Shown piece by piece: positions 41,918-50,521 of a DNA stretch of 62,914 bases (positions are counted from its first letter, which is position 1; the number at the start of each line of letters is the position of its first letter). The translations under genes and the position numbers were made by a program. Location: contig NZ_JAFIQY010000049.1 of NCBI RefSeq assembly GCF_022271435.1, forward strand, positions 1 through 62,914, in the 5' to 3' direction. A model generated the notes under the pieces. It had not been told where the DNA came from. It saw only the letters and a list, made by a program, of their open reading frames with translations, and made no database searches. Source of the stretch: Streptomyces monomycini. Lineage in GTDB: Bacteria; Actinomycetota; Actinomycetes; Streptomycetales; Streptomycetaceae.

Positions 41918-42976
41918 TCAGTGGCCGCCTACGTTCCGCAGGTAACCGGAGAGCGCGGCGACGGCCGCCGGGTTGCGCGGGCTCTCCACCAGGTCGGCGT
42001 AGTCCAGTACGAAAATACGGTCGTTCTTGATCGCCGAGACGTTCTTCAGCGGCCCGTACGACTTCAGGAACGCCTTCTTCTGTGCGGCGGTCGGCGTGCC
42101 GTAGTCGTTGATGACGATCACGTCGGGGTCGCGTTCGACCACCGATTCCCAGCCGACCGTGGTCCAGGAGTCGTTGAGATCCTTCATGACGTGGTCACCG
42201 CCGGCCTTGGTGATGATGTCGTGCGGCCCGGCGAAGCGGCCGGAGGTCATCGGCTTGTCCTGGCCGCCGTCGTAGAGGAAGACGGTGGGCCGTGCACCGT
42301 CCTTGGGCACCTTGGCCTGCGCGTCGGCGATCTGCTTGCGGTACGTGGCGATCAGCGCGTCCGCCCGGTCCTCGACGTCGAAGATCTTCCCGAGGGTCTT
42401 CAGGTCGGTGTAGAGCGCGTCCAGCGGCGGCATCACGCCGCGCGCGCTGCCCTGGCCGCCGTCGGTCCCGTTGCGGCACGACTCGGTCAGGACGTAGCTG
42501 CCGATGCCGAGCTTCTTCAGGGAGGCGGGGGTGACGTCGCTGTCCTCGCCGAAGCCGTAGTTCCAGCCCGCGAAGACCAGGTCGGCCTTGGCGTCCAGGG
42601 CGATCTCCTTGGTGATCGCCTTCTTGGAGAGCCACGGCACCTTGCCGTACGCGTCCTTCCAGGCGACGGCGTCGATCCTGCCCCGGTACTCCGGCATGAC
42701 GTAACCGGCCATGTGGTCCTCCAGGCCGAGCGCGAACATGATGTCGGCGATCCCGACGTCGTTGGTGACCACCCGCCGCGGCGCCTTGTCGTACGTGGTC
42801 CTCGTCCCGCAGTTCTCGATCGTGACCGGGTAGTGGCCGGACCCGCCGCCGCCCGTCCCGGACGCCTTGGCGGCGCCGTCCTTCCCGCCCTCGGCGACGT
42901 GCGCGCCGCAGCCGGTGAGCGCGGCGAGCGCGAGGGCGGTGAGCAGGGCGGCGGAGCGGTGGCGACGGGTGCGCAT
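41918..42976 (-). CDS. ABC transporter substrate-binding lipoprotein (BtuF/FecB-like)
   Basis: A 352-residue periplasmic-binding-protein-fold lipoprotein (lipobox LALAALTGCGAH). A domain of class III binding proteins follows (YDKAPRRVVTNDVGIADIMFALGLED ... WESVVERDPDVIVINDYG). The riboswitch upstream of the operon points to corrinoids (B12 or cobinamide), but FecB-like proteins of this kind also bind siderophores. ATG 42976 has GAGG six bases upstream; an ATG at 42988 overlaps the ATPase stop. Confidence 0.85.
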   Translation of the reverse strand: MRTRRHRSAALLTALALAALTGCGAHVAEGGKDGAAKASGTGGGGSGHYPVTIENCGTRTTYDKAPRRVVTNDVGIADIMFALGLEDHMAGYVMPEYRGRIDAVAWKDAYGKVPWLSKKAITKEIALDAKADLVFAGWNYGFGEDSDVTPASLKKLGIGSYVLTESCRNGTDGGQGSARGVMPPLDALYTDLKTLGKIFDVEDRADALIATYRKQIADAQAKVPKDGARPTVFLYDGGQDKPMTSGRFAGPHDIITKAGGDHVMKDLNDSWTTVGWESVVERDPDVIVINDYGTPTAAQKKAFLKSYGPLKNVSAIKNDRIFVLDYADLVESPRNPAAVAALSGYLRNVGGH

Positions 42977-42984
42977 GGGGGGCC

Positions 42985-43779
42985 TCATGAGGTGGTGGGT
43001 GCGTCGGTACGGGCGGGCAGGCGGTCGAACAGCAGCTGGACGACGCCGGTCTCCGGATGCGGTACGCGGTGCGCGCGCACCCCGAACACCTCGGCCAGCA
43101 GCTCCGGGCCCAGCACGTCGTGCGGCGCGCCGGAGGCGACGATGCGCCCGCCGGAGATGACGTACAGCTCGTCGCAGTGCACGGCCGCCAGGTTCAGGTC
43201 GTGCAGCGCGGTCAGCACCGTCAGCCCGCTGTCCCGTACCAGCGCCAGCAGCTCCAGCTGCTGCGCGATGTCGAGGTGGTTCGTCGGCTCGTCCAGCACC
43301 AGCACCCGCGGCTCCTGGGCCAGCGCGCGGGCGATCAGCACCCGCTGCTTCTCGCCGCCGGACAGGCTCAGGAAGGCCCGGCCGGCGAGGTGGGCGGCGC
43401 CGGTACGGTCCAGCGCTTCCTCGCACACCCGCAGGTCGGCGGCGCTCGGCCGGCCCGAGCCGCGCTGGTGCGGCAGCCGCCCCATCGCGACGACCTCGGC
43501 GGCCGTGAACCCGAACTCGGTCGCCGACTCCTGGGGCAGCGCGGCCAGGTGCCGGGCCCCTTCGCGTACGCCCATGGTGTGCAGGTCGGTGCCGTCCAGC
43601 CGTACCGTCCCGGCGGCCGGGCGCAGCGCGCGGTAGGCGCAGCGCAGCAGGGTGGACTTGCCGCTGCCGTTGGGCCCGACCAGCCCGACGACCCGGCCGC
43701 TGTCCGCGCGCAGGGTGATGTCGTGCACGAGCCGCGCGCCGGCCACGTCCACGGACACCGCGTCGATGTCGACCCGCAT
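42985..43779 (-). CDS. ABC transporter ATPase (BtuD/FecE-like)
   Basis: A 264-residue ATPase with Walker A GPNGSGKST, signature LSGGEKQRV and Walker B VLVLDEPTNHLDI, of the siderophore/vitamin B12 importer class (FecE/BtuD). It energises the permease encoded 73 bases upstream. The short gap before it contains small CCCCGCATC repeats. Confidence 0.92.
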   Translation of the reverse strand: MRVDIDAVSVDVAGARLVHDITLRADSGRVVGLVGPNGSGKSTLLRCAYRALRPAAGTVRLDGTDLHTMGVREGARHLAALPQESATEFGFTAAEVVAMGRLPHQRGSGRPSAADLRVCEEALDRTGAAHLAGRAFLSLSGGEKQRVLIARALAQEPRVLVLDEPTNHLDIAQQLELLALVRDSGLTVLTALHDLNLAAVHCDELYVISGGRIVASGAPHDVLGPELLAEVFGVRAHRVPHPETGVVQLLFDRLPARTDAPTTS

Positions 43780-43852
43780 CAGGCCCCGCCTCCGTACGTA
43801 CCGCCGTGACCCCGCATCGGACCCCGCATCGGGCTCTGCGTCAGCCCCCGCA

Positions 43853-44965
43853 TCAGCCCCCGCCTCCGAACGTGTAGCCGCGCCGCCGCATCAGCAGCAC
43901 GAAGGCCGGCACGCCGAGCACCGCGGTGATCACTCCGACCGGCAGCTCGACGGGCGCCAGCAGCACCCGGGACAGGATGTCCACCCACACCATCAGCACC
44001 GCGCCCAGCAGCGGCGCCACCGCCAGCACCCGCCGGTGCCCGGCGCCCACCAGTATCCGCGTCACGTGCGGCACCATCAGCCCGACGAAGCCGATCGCCC
44101 CGCTGACCGCGACCACCGCGCCGGTGACGGCCGCCGTGACCGCGAACAGCTCCCGGCGCAGCCGCCCGGGGTCCACGCCGAGCGCGGCGGCCGACTCGTC
44201 GCCCATGGCCAGCGCGTTCAGGCGGCCCGCGGAGAGCATCAGGTACAGCAGCGCCCCGGCCACCGCCACCGCGGCGACCGGCAGCGAGCCCCAGCCCGCC
44301 CCGCTGAGGCTGCCCAGCAGCCACATCATGGCGGACCGCGCCGCCTCGCCCCGGTCGGCGGCGAAGACCATCAGGGTGGAGAGGGCGGAGAAGCCGTAGT
44401 ACATGGCGGAGCCGGTCAGGACCAGGCGCAGCGGGGTCAGGCCGTGCGCGCTGCGGGCCGCCGCGTAGACCAGCACCATGGCCAGCAGCGCCGAGCCGAA
44501 GGCGGCGGTGGACAGGGCCCAGACGCCGAGCGCGCCGAGCGAGCCGAAGAGCAGGACGGCGTTGGCGCCGACCGCGGCGCCGGAGGAGATGCCGAGCACG
44601 AAGGGGTCGGCGAGGGCGTTGCGCACCAGGGCCTGGACGGCCACACCGATGGCGGACAGCCCGGCGCCGACGACGGCGGCCAGGAGCGTGCGCGGGAAGC
44701 GCAGCTCCCACACGATGGTGTAGGCGGAGACCTCGTCGGAGGTGATGGTCCCGCCGCTCAGCCCGGCGCCGAGATGGTGCAGCACCTCGCCCCAGCCGAC
44801 GCCGGAGGCGCCGAGGCCGACACCGCACACCAGGGACGCGAGCAGGACGAGGGCGAGCCCGGCGACCAGGGGCACGGTGGGCAGCGGCGAGCCGGTACGG
44901 GGCCGGTCACCGTCGGGCCCGACGGGGGCGGAGGCGGGGGCGGCGGTACGGGCTGGGGCGGCCAA
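43853..44965 (-). CDS. FecCD/BtuC-type ABC permease
   Basis: A 370-residue polytopic permease of the FecCD family with about ten helices. Conserved RFPRTLLAAVVGAGLSAIGV, NALADPFVLGISSGAAVGA and the coupling-helix region GAIGFVGLMVPHVTRILVG are all seen. The start is TTG 44965 with GAAGG upstream. It is the first gene of the operon, preceded by a cobalamin riboswitch. Confidence 0.92.
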   Translation of the reverse strand: MAAPARTAAPASAPVGPDGDRPRTGSPLPTVPLVAGLALVLLASLVCGVGLGASGVGWGEVLHHLGAGLSGGTITSDEVSAYTIVWELRFPRTLLAAVVGAGLSAIGVAVQALVRNALADPFVLGISSGAAVGANAVLLFGSLGALGVWALSTAAFGSALLAMVLVYAAARSAHGLTPLRLVLTGSAMYYGFSALSTLMVFAADRGEAARSAMMWLLGSLSGAGWGSLPVAAVAVAGALLYLMLSAGRLNALAMGDESAAALGVDPGRLRRELFAVTAAVTGAVVAVSGAIGFVGLMVPHVTRILVGAGHRRVLAVAPLLGAVLMVWVDILSRVLLAPVELPVGVITAVLGVPAFVLLMRRRGYTFGGGG

Positions 44966-45069
44966 GGGGCGTACGCCTTCGGCTCGGGCCGCGTCCGTAC
45001 GGTCCGGGGTGACGCCGCGTGGCGCGAGGCCCGCGGCGGTGTCCCCTCGCAGTCCACGGCGAGTTGATC

Positions 45070-45195
45070 AGGAACCGGCGCCCCCGCGGGTGATCGGGCT
45101 GGCGGAACGCGTGTTCCGCACACCGTTGCGGGTCAGCGCCGGACTCTCACCGGACTTCCCCCGCGGGGCGCTCTGCGGCCTGTGGAGGCCGGTTT
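45070..45195 (-). promoter_or_regulatory. Cobalamin (B12) riboswitch
   Basis: On the minus strand the core GGGAAGTCCGGTGAGAGTCC then GGCGCTGACCCGCAACGGTG is the highly conserved part of the adenosylcobalamin riboswitch. It is followed by a small hairpin (GCGGAAC..GTTCCGC) and by a B12 box, CAGCCCGATCACCCGCG (45101-45085). A stem at 45177-45190 precedes the core. It lies 105-230 bases upstream of the FecCD-type permease and should shut the operon off when B12 is abundant. Ends are approximate. Confidence 0.9.
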
Positions 45196-45208
45196 GGCTA
45201 CTTCTTGT

Positions 45209-45772
45209 CTACTTGAAGAAGGCGATGCCGTCGTCCGGCAGGTCCTTGATGTCCTTGGCCCACTCGCGCGGGTCGACGACCTTCTTCAGGTGCGCCGACA
45301 TGTACGGGCGCAGCGGCACCTCGGGGGTGGCCTTCTCGCCGACCCACATCAGGTCGCTGTTCACGTACCCGTACAGGCGCTTGCCGCCGGTGTACGGGCC
45401 GGAGGCCGCGGTCCGCGCCACGGCGTCGGTGGCCAGGTCGATCTGCGGCTTCTGGTCGGCCAGCTCGCCGTACCAGACCTCCGCGACGCCGCCGTCGCGG
45501 ATCATCACGATCTCGACCTTGCGGTCCTTGTCGATGCGCCAGTAGCCGGACTCGGTCTCCAGCGGAGCGACCTTCTTGCCCTCGCCGTCGAGCACCCAGC
45601 TGTGCGAGGTGTATTCGAGGAAGTCACGGCCGTCGTGCGTGAAGGTGACCTCCTGGCCGAAGTTGCACTTCTCGGAACCGGGGAAGTCGGCGACGCCGGC
45701 GCCCTCCCAGTTGCCGAGCAGGAAGGCGAGGGGCACGAGGGCCGGGTTCAGGTCGGACGGGATCTCGATCAT
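45209..45772 (-). CDS. FABP/nitrobindin-like heme-binding beta-barrel
   Basis: A 187-residue beta-barrel protein of the nitrobindin/THAP4 family. It has the GxWxGxG signature (GNWEGAG, about residues 20-26) and a C-terminal His (SAHLKKVV) in the position of the proximal heme ligand. Bacterial nitrobindins carry ferric heme and react with NO and peroxynitrite. The riboswitch of the ABC operon begins 14 bases after its stop, so read-through into that leader is possible. Confidence 0.85.
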   Translation of the reverse strand: MIEIPSDLNPALVPLAFLLGNWEGAGVADFPGSEKCNFGQEVTFTHDGRDFLEYTSHSWVLDGEGKKVAPLETESGYWRIDKDRKVEIVMIRDGGVAEVWYGELADQKPQIDLATDAVARTAASGPYTGGKRLYGYVNSDLMWVGEKATPEVPLRPYMSAHLKKVVDPREWAKDIKDLPDDGIAFFK

Positions 45773-45818
45773 CAGCTCAGGCGATCTGTGTCGGGGAAGT
45801 CTGGTGTGTTCGGTGGGT

Positions 45819-45920
45819 CTAGCGCTGGCCCTGGTACAGCTTCTTCCAGGTCAGCCCGGCGAAGGCGACGACGCCGACGGCGACCAGGACGAGCAGGGTG
45901 GTGAAGACTGCCTCAAGCAC
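45819..45920 (-). CDS. 33-residue membrane microprotein
   Basis: A GTG at 45920 preceded by GAGGAGCG opens a 33-residue frame. It contains one membrane helix (FTTLLVLVAVGVVAFAGL) and a basic end (TWKKLYQGQR). The ribosome site, helix and charge distribution make it a credible gene although short. Similar tiny proteins with a KKLxxGQR end occur in other Streptomyces near the nitrobindin-like gene, as I recall. Function unknown. Confidence 0.7.
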   Translation of the reverse strand: MLEAVFTTLLVLVAVGVVAFAGLTWKKLYQGQR

Positions 45921-46010
45921 GAGCGCGCTCCTCGGACGGAGTGAGGTGTTACGGACCGGAAGCGAGTCTAGTCGGCGTGCTCGGTGGCGGCGCTGTGAGG
46001 TCGGTCCCGC

Positions 46011-46047
46011 CGGGTCTCCCGGGCGCCTGACGCACCCGGGGGACCCG
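46011..46047 (-). terminator. Terminator of the paired membrane-protein operon
   Basis: CGGGTCTCCCGGG (46011-46023) pairs with CCCGGGGGACCCG (46035-46047), 13 pairs with one G-U, around an 11-base loop, 12 bases after the stop of the minus-strand gene ending at 46059. Confidence 0.7.
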
Positions 46048-46058
46048 GCGCCGCCGGT

Positions 46059-46961
46059 TCAGCCCAGGAGCTGCTGCTGGAGGGCGACGGACTGGTAGAA
46101 GGCCGTCGGTACGGTGCTGCCGGGGCGGGAGTGGACGACTAGGGCGAGGGTGTCGCCGGCGGACAGGTAGGCGTAGCGCACGGAGCGGCCGCCTTCGGAA
46201 CCGGTCTGCCGGTACACCTCCTCCCCGGTGTCGGGGTCGGCGGAGTCGCCCGGCCGCTCCGGCACGGCCTTGCTGTAATCCTCGTCCCGCACGACGGTCC
46301 GCGCGTCCCGCAGGGTGACGACCGTGCCCTTCCAGTCGTTCAGCGCCGTCTGCCGGAAGTACTGGACCACCGCCGCGCTCTCGAACTGGATCAGGTGGAC
46401 CCGGGCCCGGGTGCCGTCCGGCATGGTCCAGCCACGGGAGGCGGTACGGCGCGGGGCGTAGTCGGCCAGGTGCCGTCGCAGCAGGTCGCCGGACGGAGCC
46501 TCGTACTCCGCGGTGAAGGCGGCGGTGTCCGGCGCGTTCTTCCCGCTGGTTTTGTCGAGGTCCACCGTGGCGCCCTCGGGGGCGGTCAGGCGCAGCCCGC
46601 CGAGGTCGGCGTGGTGGACGCCGGGGGGACCGCCGGTCGCGTCGGGCGTCTTCGCGAAGGGGGCGGGCGCGCCCTGGGGGAGCGGCGGCCGGTGCTGTTC
46701 CGGGTACGGCCAGCGGCCGTCGCCCGGCGTGCCCAGGCCGGGCAGGTCGGTACGGTCGGCCGAGGTGATCCCGTAGGCGATGCCGGTGCCGAGGAGGCCG
46801 CAGACCACGACGGCCGCCGCGACGCGGGGCAGGACCCGGCGGAGGCGGCGCGGGCGGCCGGCGGGAGGCGGTGTGCTGGAGTCCGCTGTGCCGGAGTCCG
46901 CCGGGTCGGAGTCCGCCGGGTCGGCGGGGCCGTCCACGGTCAGGGAGCTGGCGTCGGTCAT
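46059..46961 (-). CDS. Membrane-anchored protein of unknown function
   Basis: A 300-residue protein with an acidic N-terminus containing short DPADS repeats, one membrane helix (about residues 44-66), and an extracytoplasmic domain (LGGLRLTAPEGATVDLDK ... TALNDWKGTVV ... STVPTAFYQSVALQQQLLG). No known fold is recognised. Its ATG overlaps the stop of the gene upstream (ATGA), and the two proteins have the same topology, suggesting they act together at the cell surface. Confidence 0.7.
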   Translation of the reverse strand: MTDASSLTVDGPADPADSDPADSGTADSSTPPPAGRPRRLRRVLPRVAAAVVVCGLLGTGIAYGITSADRTDLPGLGTPGDGRWPYPEQHRPPLPQGAPAPFAKTPDATGGPPGVHHADLGGLRLTAPEGATVDLDKTSGKNAPDTAAFTAEYEAPSGDLLRRHLADYAPRRTASRGWTMPDGTRARVHLIQFESAAVVQYFRQTALNDWKGTVVTLRDARTVVRDEDYSKAVPERPGDSADPDTGEEVYRQTGSEGGRSVRYAYLSAGDTLALVVHSRPGSTVPTAFYQSVALQQQLLG

Positions 46962-48280
46962 GCGGTGCCTCCGCGCGTGCCGGTCCGTTGGAGCTGCTGG
47001 GACAGGTGCCGGGCCCCGTGCGAGGTGTCCAGCGCTTCGGGCCCGTAAGCGGTCAGGACGACCAGGCGATCCCGCACTTGCCCGGCGCACAGCATCGATG
47101 CCATGCCTTTCGCGCCGGACCCCTCGGGCAGGACGCAGTGCGCTTCGGGGTGGCCCGGCACGCTCGGCCCGGTACGTACTCCGTCGCCCGCGAGGGCGGC
47201 AGGGAGGCCGTCCGCGCCGCCCGGCTTCAGGCGCAACAGCTGCACCTCCAGTATCTGGCCGGGCGCCCGGTACGTCCGTACGGCCGACTCGATGACGCCC
47301 CGGCGCCGCAGCGCGGAGAAGAAGGCGTCCCGCCGCTCGGCGGGCAGCCAGGCGGACAGCTGCCGCGCCAGCAGCTCGGACTGTTCGGCGCCGACCGTGC
47401 TGTCGTTGCGGAAGGAGCCCGGATCGGGCCCGTACGCGAGTCCTCCCGGGGCGGGCAGCAGCTCGGTGCGGAGCGCGGCGGCTCCCGGGCCGGTGGCCTG
47501 CGGATCGCCCATGGTGCGGGGCGGGGCCTGGGCCGGGGCTTTCATGAGCGTGTCGAGCTGCCGCTGGGCCAAGGTGCGCAGGGCGGCCTCGTCGAGGGGC
47601 TTCGTGTCCTGGAAGGCCATGTCCATGACGACCGTGCCGCGCCGGGCCAGCGCGCGGGCGGTGTACAGGGGCGCGCTGCCCGGGAACTCCCGCGCCTTCG
47701 CCTCCACGAGCAGCACACCGGTGGGGGTACCGGCCAGTTTCACCTTGTGCGCGTGCTGTGTCTCGTCGAACCCCTGCCCGTCCTCCACGTACCGCGCGGC
47801 GCTCGCGTCCCACATGTCGCGAAACTGGACGAGATCGGTCCGGACCGTGAGGCTGCCGAGGCACCAGATGTCGTGCACGGCCCGCTGGAAGCCGCTCGTG
47901 ACCAGCCCCTTGAACACTTCGGCGGGCTCGGTGTAGCCCGCGGCGAACCCGTCCAGCCGCAGCCGCGGATTGCCGGAGCCCTGCGGCCGCGCGTCCTCCG
48001 GGCGTGGCGCGAGAAGCGTTTCCAGGTCACCGTCGGACCACGGCGCGGCCACGGGGCGCGGTACGGCGTCCCCGGCCGTCTGCCGCGGCTGCTGCGCCGC
48101 CACGCCCGCCGCCAACGGCGGCAGCGGTGTCGGCGGCCGCCCGTACTGGACGGCGTAGCCCGCGGCCACGCCGCCGACGACGCCGAGCGCGGCGCCCAGG
48201 GCGATCAGCGGGCGGGTACGGCCCGCGAAGCGGTGGCGTAACCCCGGGCGGGGCGGCTGGTCAGGACGGTCCGGCTGCAT
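46958..48280 (-). CDS. Membrane-anchored protein of unknown function
   Basis: A 440-residue protein: a basic start (RPGLRHRFAGRTRPLI), a membrane helix (about 27-48), then a large external region with two similar-looking halves (GFQRAVHDIWCLGSL... and GVIESAVRTYRAPGQI... are each followed by QLL/VQF strands). Three cysteines lie outside the membrane. No family is recognised. It is the first gene of a two-gene operon with the protein ending at 46059. Confidence 0.7.
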   Translation of the reverse strand: MQPDRPDQPPRPGLRHRFAGRTRPLIALGAALGVVGGVAAGYAVQYGRPPTPLPPLAAGVAAQQPRQTAGDAVPRPVAAPWSDGDLETLLAPRPEDARPQGSGNPRLRLDGFAAGYTEPAEVFKGLVTSGFQRAVHDIWCLGSLTVRTDLVQFRDMWDASAARYVEDGQGFDETQHAHKVKLAGTPTGVLLVEAKAREFPGSAPLYTARALARRGTVVMDMAFQDTKPLDEAALRTLAQRQLDTLMKAPAQAPPRTMGDPQATGPGAAALRTELLPAPGGLAYGPDPGSFRNDSTVGAEQSELLARQLSAWLPAERRDAFFSALRRRGVIESAVRTYRAPGQILEVQLLRLKPGGADGLPAALAGDGVRTGPSVPGHPEAHCVLPEGSGAKGMASMLCAGQVRDRLVVLTAYGPEALDTSHGARHLSQQLQRTGTRGGTA

Positions 48281-48369
48281 GCGGCCCCCATAAAGATCGT
48301 GTGCAGGTCGGACAACTGACCAACTACGGGGCCGAAAGGTTGCGTTGGCAGGAGCTCTAAAGTGGCCGT

Positions 48370-48735
48370 ATGGCGAAGAAGCTGGTGATCAAGGTGACGG
48401 CGGGGGCGGACGCCCCCGAGCGGTGCTCGCAGGCGTTCACGGTGGCGGCGGTGGCCGTGGCCAGCGGGGTGCACGTCTCGCTGTGGCTGACCGGGGAGTC
48501 GGCGTGGTTCGCGCTGCCGGGGCGCGCGGCGGAGTTCGAGCTGCCGCACGCGGCGCCGCTGCCGGACCTGATCGACTCGATCGTGGCGGGCGGCGGCACG
48601 ATCACCGTGTGCACGCAGTGCGCGGCCCGCCGGGACATCGAGGAGAAGGACCTCATCGAGGGGGCCCGGATCGCCGGGGCCCAGGTGTTCGTGAGCGAGG
48701 TCATGCCGGACGGGGTGCAGGCGCTCGTCTACTGA
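48370..48735 (+). CDS. DsrE family protein
   Basis: A 121-residue single-domain DsrE-like protein (KLVIKVTAGADAPERCSQAF ... GGTITVCTQCAARRDI ... VFVSEVMPDGVQALVY). DsrE-type proteins take part in sulfur relay; the CTQC pair is near the position of the active Cys. It lies a few hundred bases from DUF1416 and rhodanese genes, supporting a role in sulfur metabolism. It diverges from the paired membrane-protein operon. Confidence 0.85.
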   Translation: MAKKLVIKVTAGADAPERCSQAFTVAAVAVASGVHVSLWLTGESAWFALPGRAAEFELPHAAPLPDLIDSIVAGGGTITVCTQCAARRDIEEKDLIEGARIAGAQVFVSEVMPDGVQALVY

Positions 48736-48766
48736 GGGCGCTGCTCAGTGGCGGCCCGGCGGCGGC

Positions 48767-49078
48767 TCAGCGGCGGCCCGAGCCGGAACCGGACCCGGAG
48801 CCCGGCCCGGGGCGGTGGTCGTCGATCTCGCGCCACCACCGGTCCGACTCCGGGTCGCCCGACTCGTCCCACCAGCGCTCACCCGGCTCCCGCCGGTTGC
48901 CGATGATCGCCGCGAACGGCGGGATGACCATGGCGACCACACACATCGCCACGGCCGCCGGCACGGACCACAGCCGTACCACGCCCCAGGCCAGGACGAA
49001 CAGGGCGATGCACACGCCCATCAGGACGAAGTACCGGCGGTGCCGGCGCTGCGCGGGCGGACGCTGGTGCGCGGACAT
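48767..49078 (-). CDS. DUF3099 family membrane protein
   Basis: A 103-residue protein with a basic N-terminus, two membrane helices (about 17-37 and 42-62) and a tryptophan- and acid-rich tail (ERWWDESGD...DRWWREIDDH) ending in Gly/Ser repeats. This matches DUF3099, small actinobacterial membrane proteins of unknown role. A terminator lies between it and the DUF1416 gene. Confidence 0.85.
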   Translation of the reverse strand: MSAHQRPPAQRRHRRYFVLMGVCIALFVLAWGVVRLWSVPAAVAMCVVAMVIPPFAAIIGNRREPGERWWDESGDPESDRWWREIDDHRPGPGSGSGSGSGRR

Positions 49079-49119
49079 GGTTCCACCGTAGATCCGGCGG
49101 CGGTGGCTGGGAAGCGCGG

Positions 49120-49166
49120 CGGGCCGCACCCCGGCCAAGGCGTCCAACCCCCTGGGGTGCGGCCCG
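49120..49166 (-). terminator. Terminator after DUF1416
   Basis: CGGGCCGCACCCC (49120-49132) pairs perfectly with GGGGTGCGGCCCG (49154-49166), a 13-bp stem, 32 bases after the stop of the DUF1416 gene on the minus strand. Confidence 0.7.
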
Positions 49167-49197
49167 TCGGCCGTACGTGCGTACGTGCGTACCGCCG

Positions 49198-49485
49198 TCA
49201 GACGGCGATGGTGACCTCCGCGAGACCGCCGTGCTGCGCGACGACGGTACGGTCCTTGGTCGCGCCCGGGACCAGGGCGCGCAGCGTCCAGGTGCCCTCG
49301 GCCGCGTAGAAGCGGAACTGCCCGGTCGCCGAGGTGGGGACCTCGGCGGTGAACTCGCCGGTGCTGTCCAGCAGGCGCACGTAACCGGTGACGGGCTGGC
49401 CGTCGCGGGTCACGCTGCCCTGGATCGTGGTCTCGCCCGGCTTGATCGTCGAAGCGTCCGGGCCGCCGGCCTGTGCTCCACACAT
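49198..49485 (-). CDS. DUF1416 family protein
   Basis: A 95-residue beta-rich protein (MCGAQAGGPDAS ... TTIQGSVTRDGQPVTGYVRLLD) of DUF1416, nearly always encoded right after a thiosulfate sulfurtransferase in actinobacteria, as here (56 bases apart). Its only cysteine is the second residue, so it could act as sulfur acceptor from the rhodanese. That role is inferred from context. Confidence 0.9.
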   Translation of the reverse strand: MCGAQAGGPDASTIKPGETTIQGSVTRDGQPVTGYVRLLDSTGEFTAEVPTSATGQFRFYAAEGTWTLRALVPGATKDRTVVAQHGGLAEVTIAV

Positions 49486-49541
49486 ATGAGTCGTCCTTGG
49501 TGAGTCGAGGGGTACGGGGAGGCGGTACTGCGCCGGTGCGC

Positions 49542-50387
49542 CTACTTGGCGGCGCCGAGCTCGATCGGCACGCCGACCAGCGAGCCGTACTCGGTCCAGG
49601 AGCCGTCGTAGTTCTTGACGTTGGACTGGCCGAGCAGCTCGTGCAGCACGAACCAGGTGAGCGCCGAGCGCTCGCCGATGCGGCAGTAGGCGATGGTGTC
49701 CTTCGCCAGGTCCACGTTCTCGGTCTCGTAGAGCGCCTTGAGCTCGTCGTCCGACTTGAAGGTGCCGTCGTCGTTGGCGTTCTTCGACCACGGGATGTTG
49801 CGGGCGCTGGGCACGTGGCCGGGGCGCTGCGACTGCTCCTGCGGCAGGTGTGCCGGGGCGAGCAGCTTGCCGCTGAACTCGTCGGGGGAGCGCACGTCGA
49901 CGAGGTTCAGGTTGTCGATCGCGGCGACGACGTCGTCACGGAAGGCGCGGATGGAGGTGTCCTGGGCCTTCGCCTTGTAGTCGGTCCGCGGACGGTTCGG
50001 CACCTGCGAACCGTCGACCAGGTCGCGGGAGTCCAGCTCCCACTTCTTGCGGCCGCCGTCGAGCAGCTTGACGCTGTCGTGGCCGTACAGCTTGAAGTAC
50101 CAGTAGGCGTACGAGGCGAACCAGTTGTTGTTGCCGCCGTAGAGGACGACGGTGTCGTCGTTGGCGATGCCCTTCCCGGAGAGCAGCTTCTCGAAGCCCG
50201 CCTGGTCGACGAAGTCGCGGCGCACCGGGTCCTGGAGGTCCTTCTGCCAGTCGATGCGGACGGCGTTCTTGATGTGGTTCTTGTCGTAGGCCGAGGTGTC
50301 CTCGTCGACCTCGACGACGACCACCTTCGGGTCGTCGAGGTGGGCCTCGACCCAGTCGGCGTCCACCAGGACGTCGCTACGGCTCAT
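49542..50387 (-). CDS. sseA: Thiosulfate/3-mercaptopyruvate sulfurtransferase
   Basis: A 281-residue two-domain rhodanese. The C-terminal domain has the active Cys in the YCRIGERSALTW loop. The N-terminal domain is the inactive copy (GGNNNWFASYAYWY in place of the Cys loop). The enzyme moves sulfane sulfur from thiosulfate to thiols or cyanide. It is preceded by a Cys-rich leader peptide gene (50522-50629) and followed by DUF1416, a conserved sulfur operon. Confidence 0.93.
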   Translation of the reverse strand: MSRSDVLVDADWVEAHLDDPKVVVVEVDEDTSAYDKNHIKNAVRIDWQKDLQDPVRRDFVDQAGFEKLLSGKGIANDDTVVLYGGNNNWFASYAYWYFKLYGHDSVKLLDGGRKKWELDSRDLVDGSQVPNRPRTDYKAKAQDTSIRAFRDDVVAAIDNLNLVDVRSPDEFSGKLLAPAHLPQEQSQRPGHVPSARNIPWSKNANDDGTFKSDDELKALYETENVDLAKDTIAYCRIGERSALTWFVLHELLGQSNVKNYDGSWTEYGSLVGVPIELGAAK

Positions 50388-50521
50388 GTTGTTCTCCTCC
50401 GGGGCAGTTACGGGGCACGCGTACGCCGGTGCGCGCTGCGGGCGAAGGACGCGGCGCTGCGTGGGGGAAGTGCGGGTGTGGCCTCAGCGGGCCGGGCGGA
50501 GACGGGGTAAGAGGCTGCCCG

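Noticed and set aside
45104..45121. GCGGAAC/GTTCCGC hairpin as a terminator
   Set aside because: It lies inside the cobalamin riboswitch between the core and the B12 box, where a variable stem is expected.
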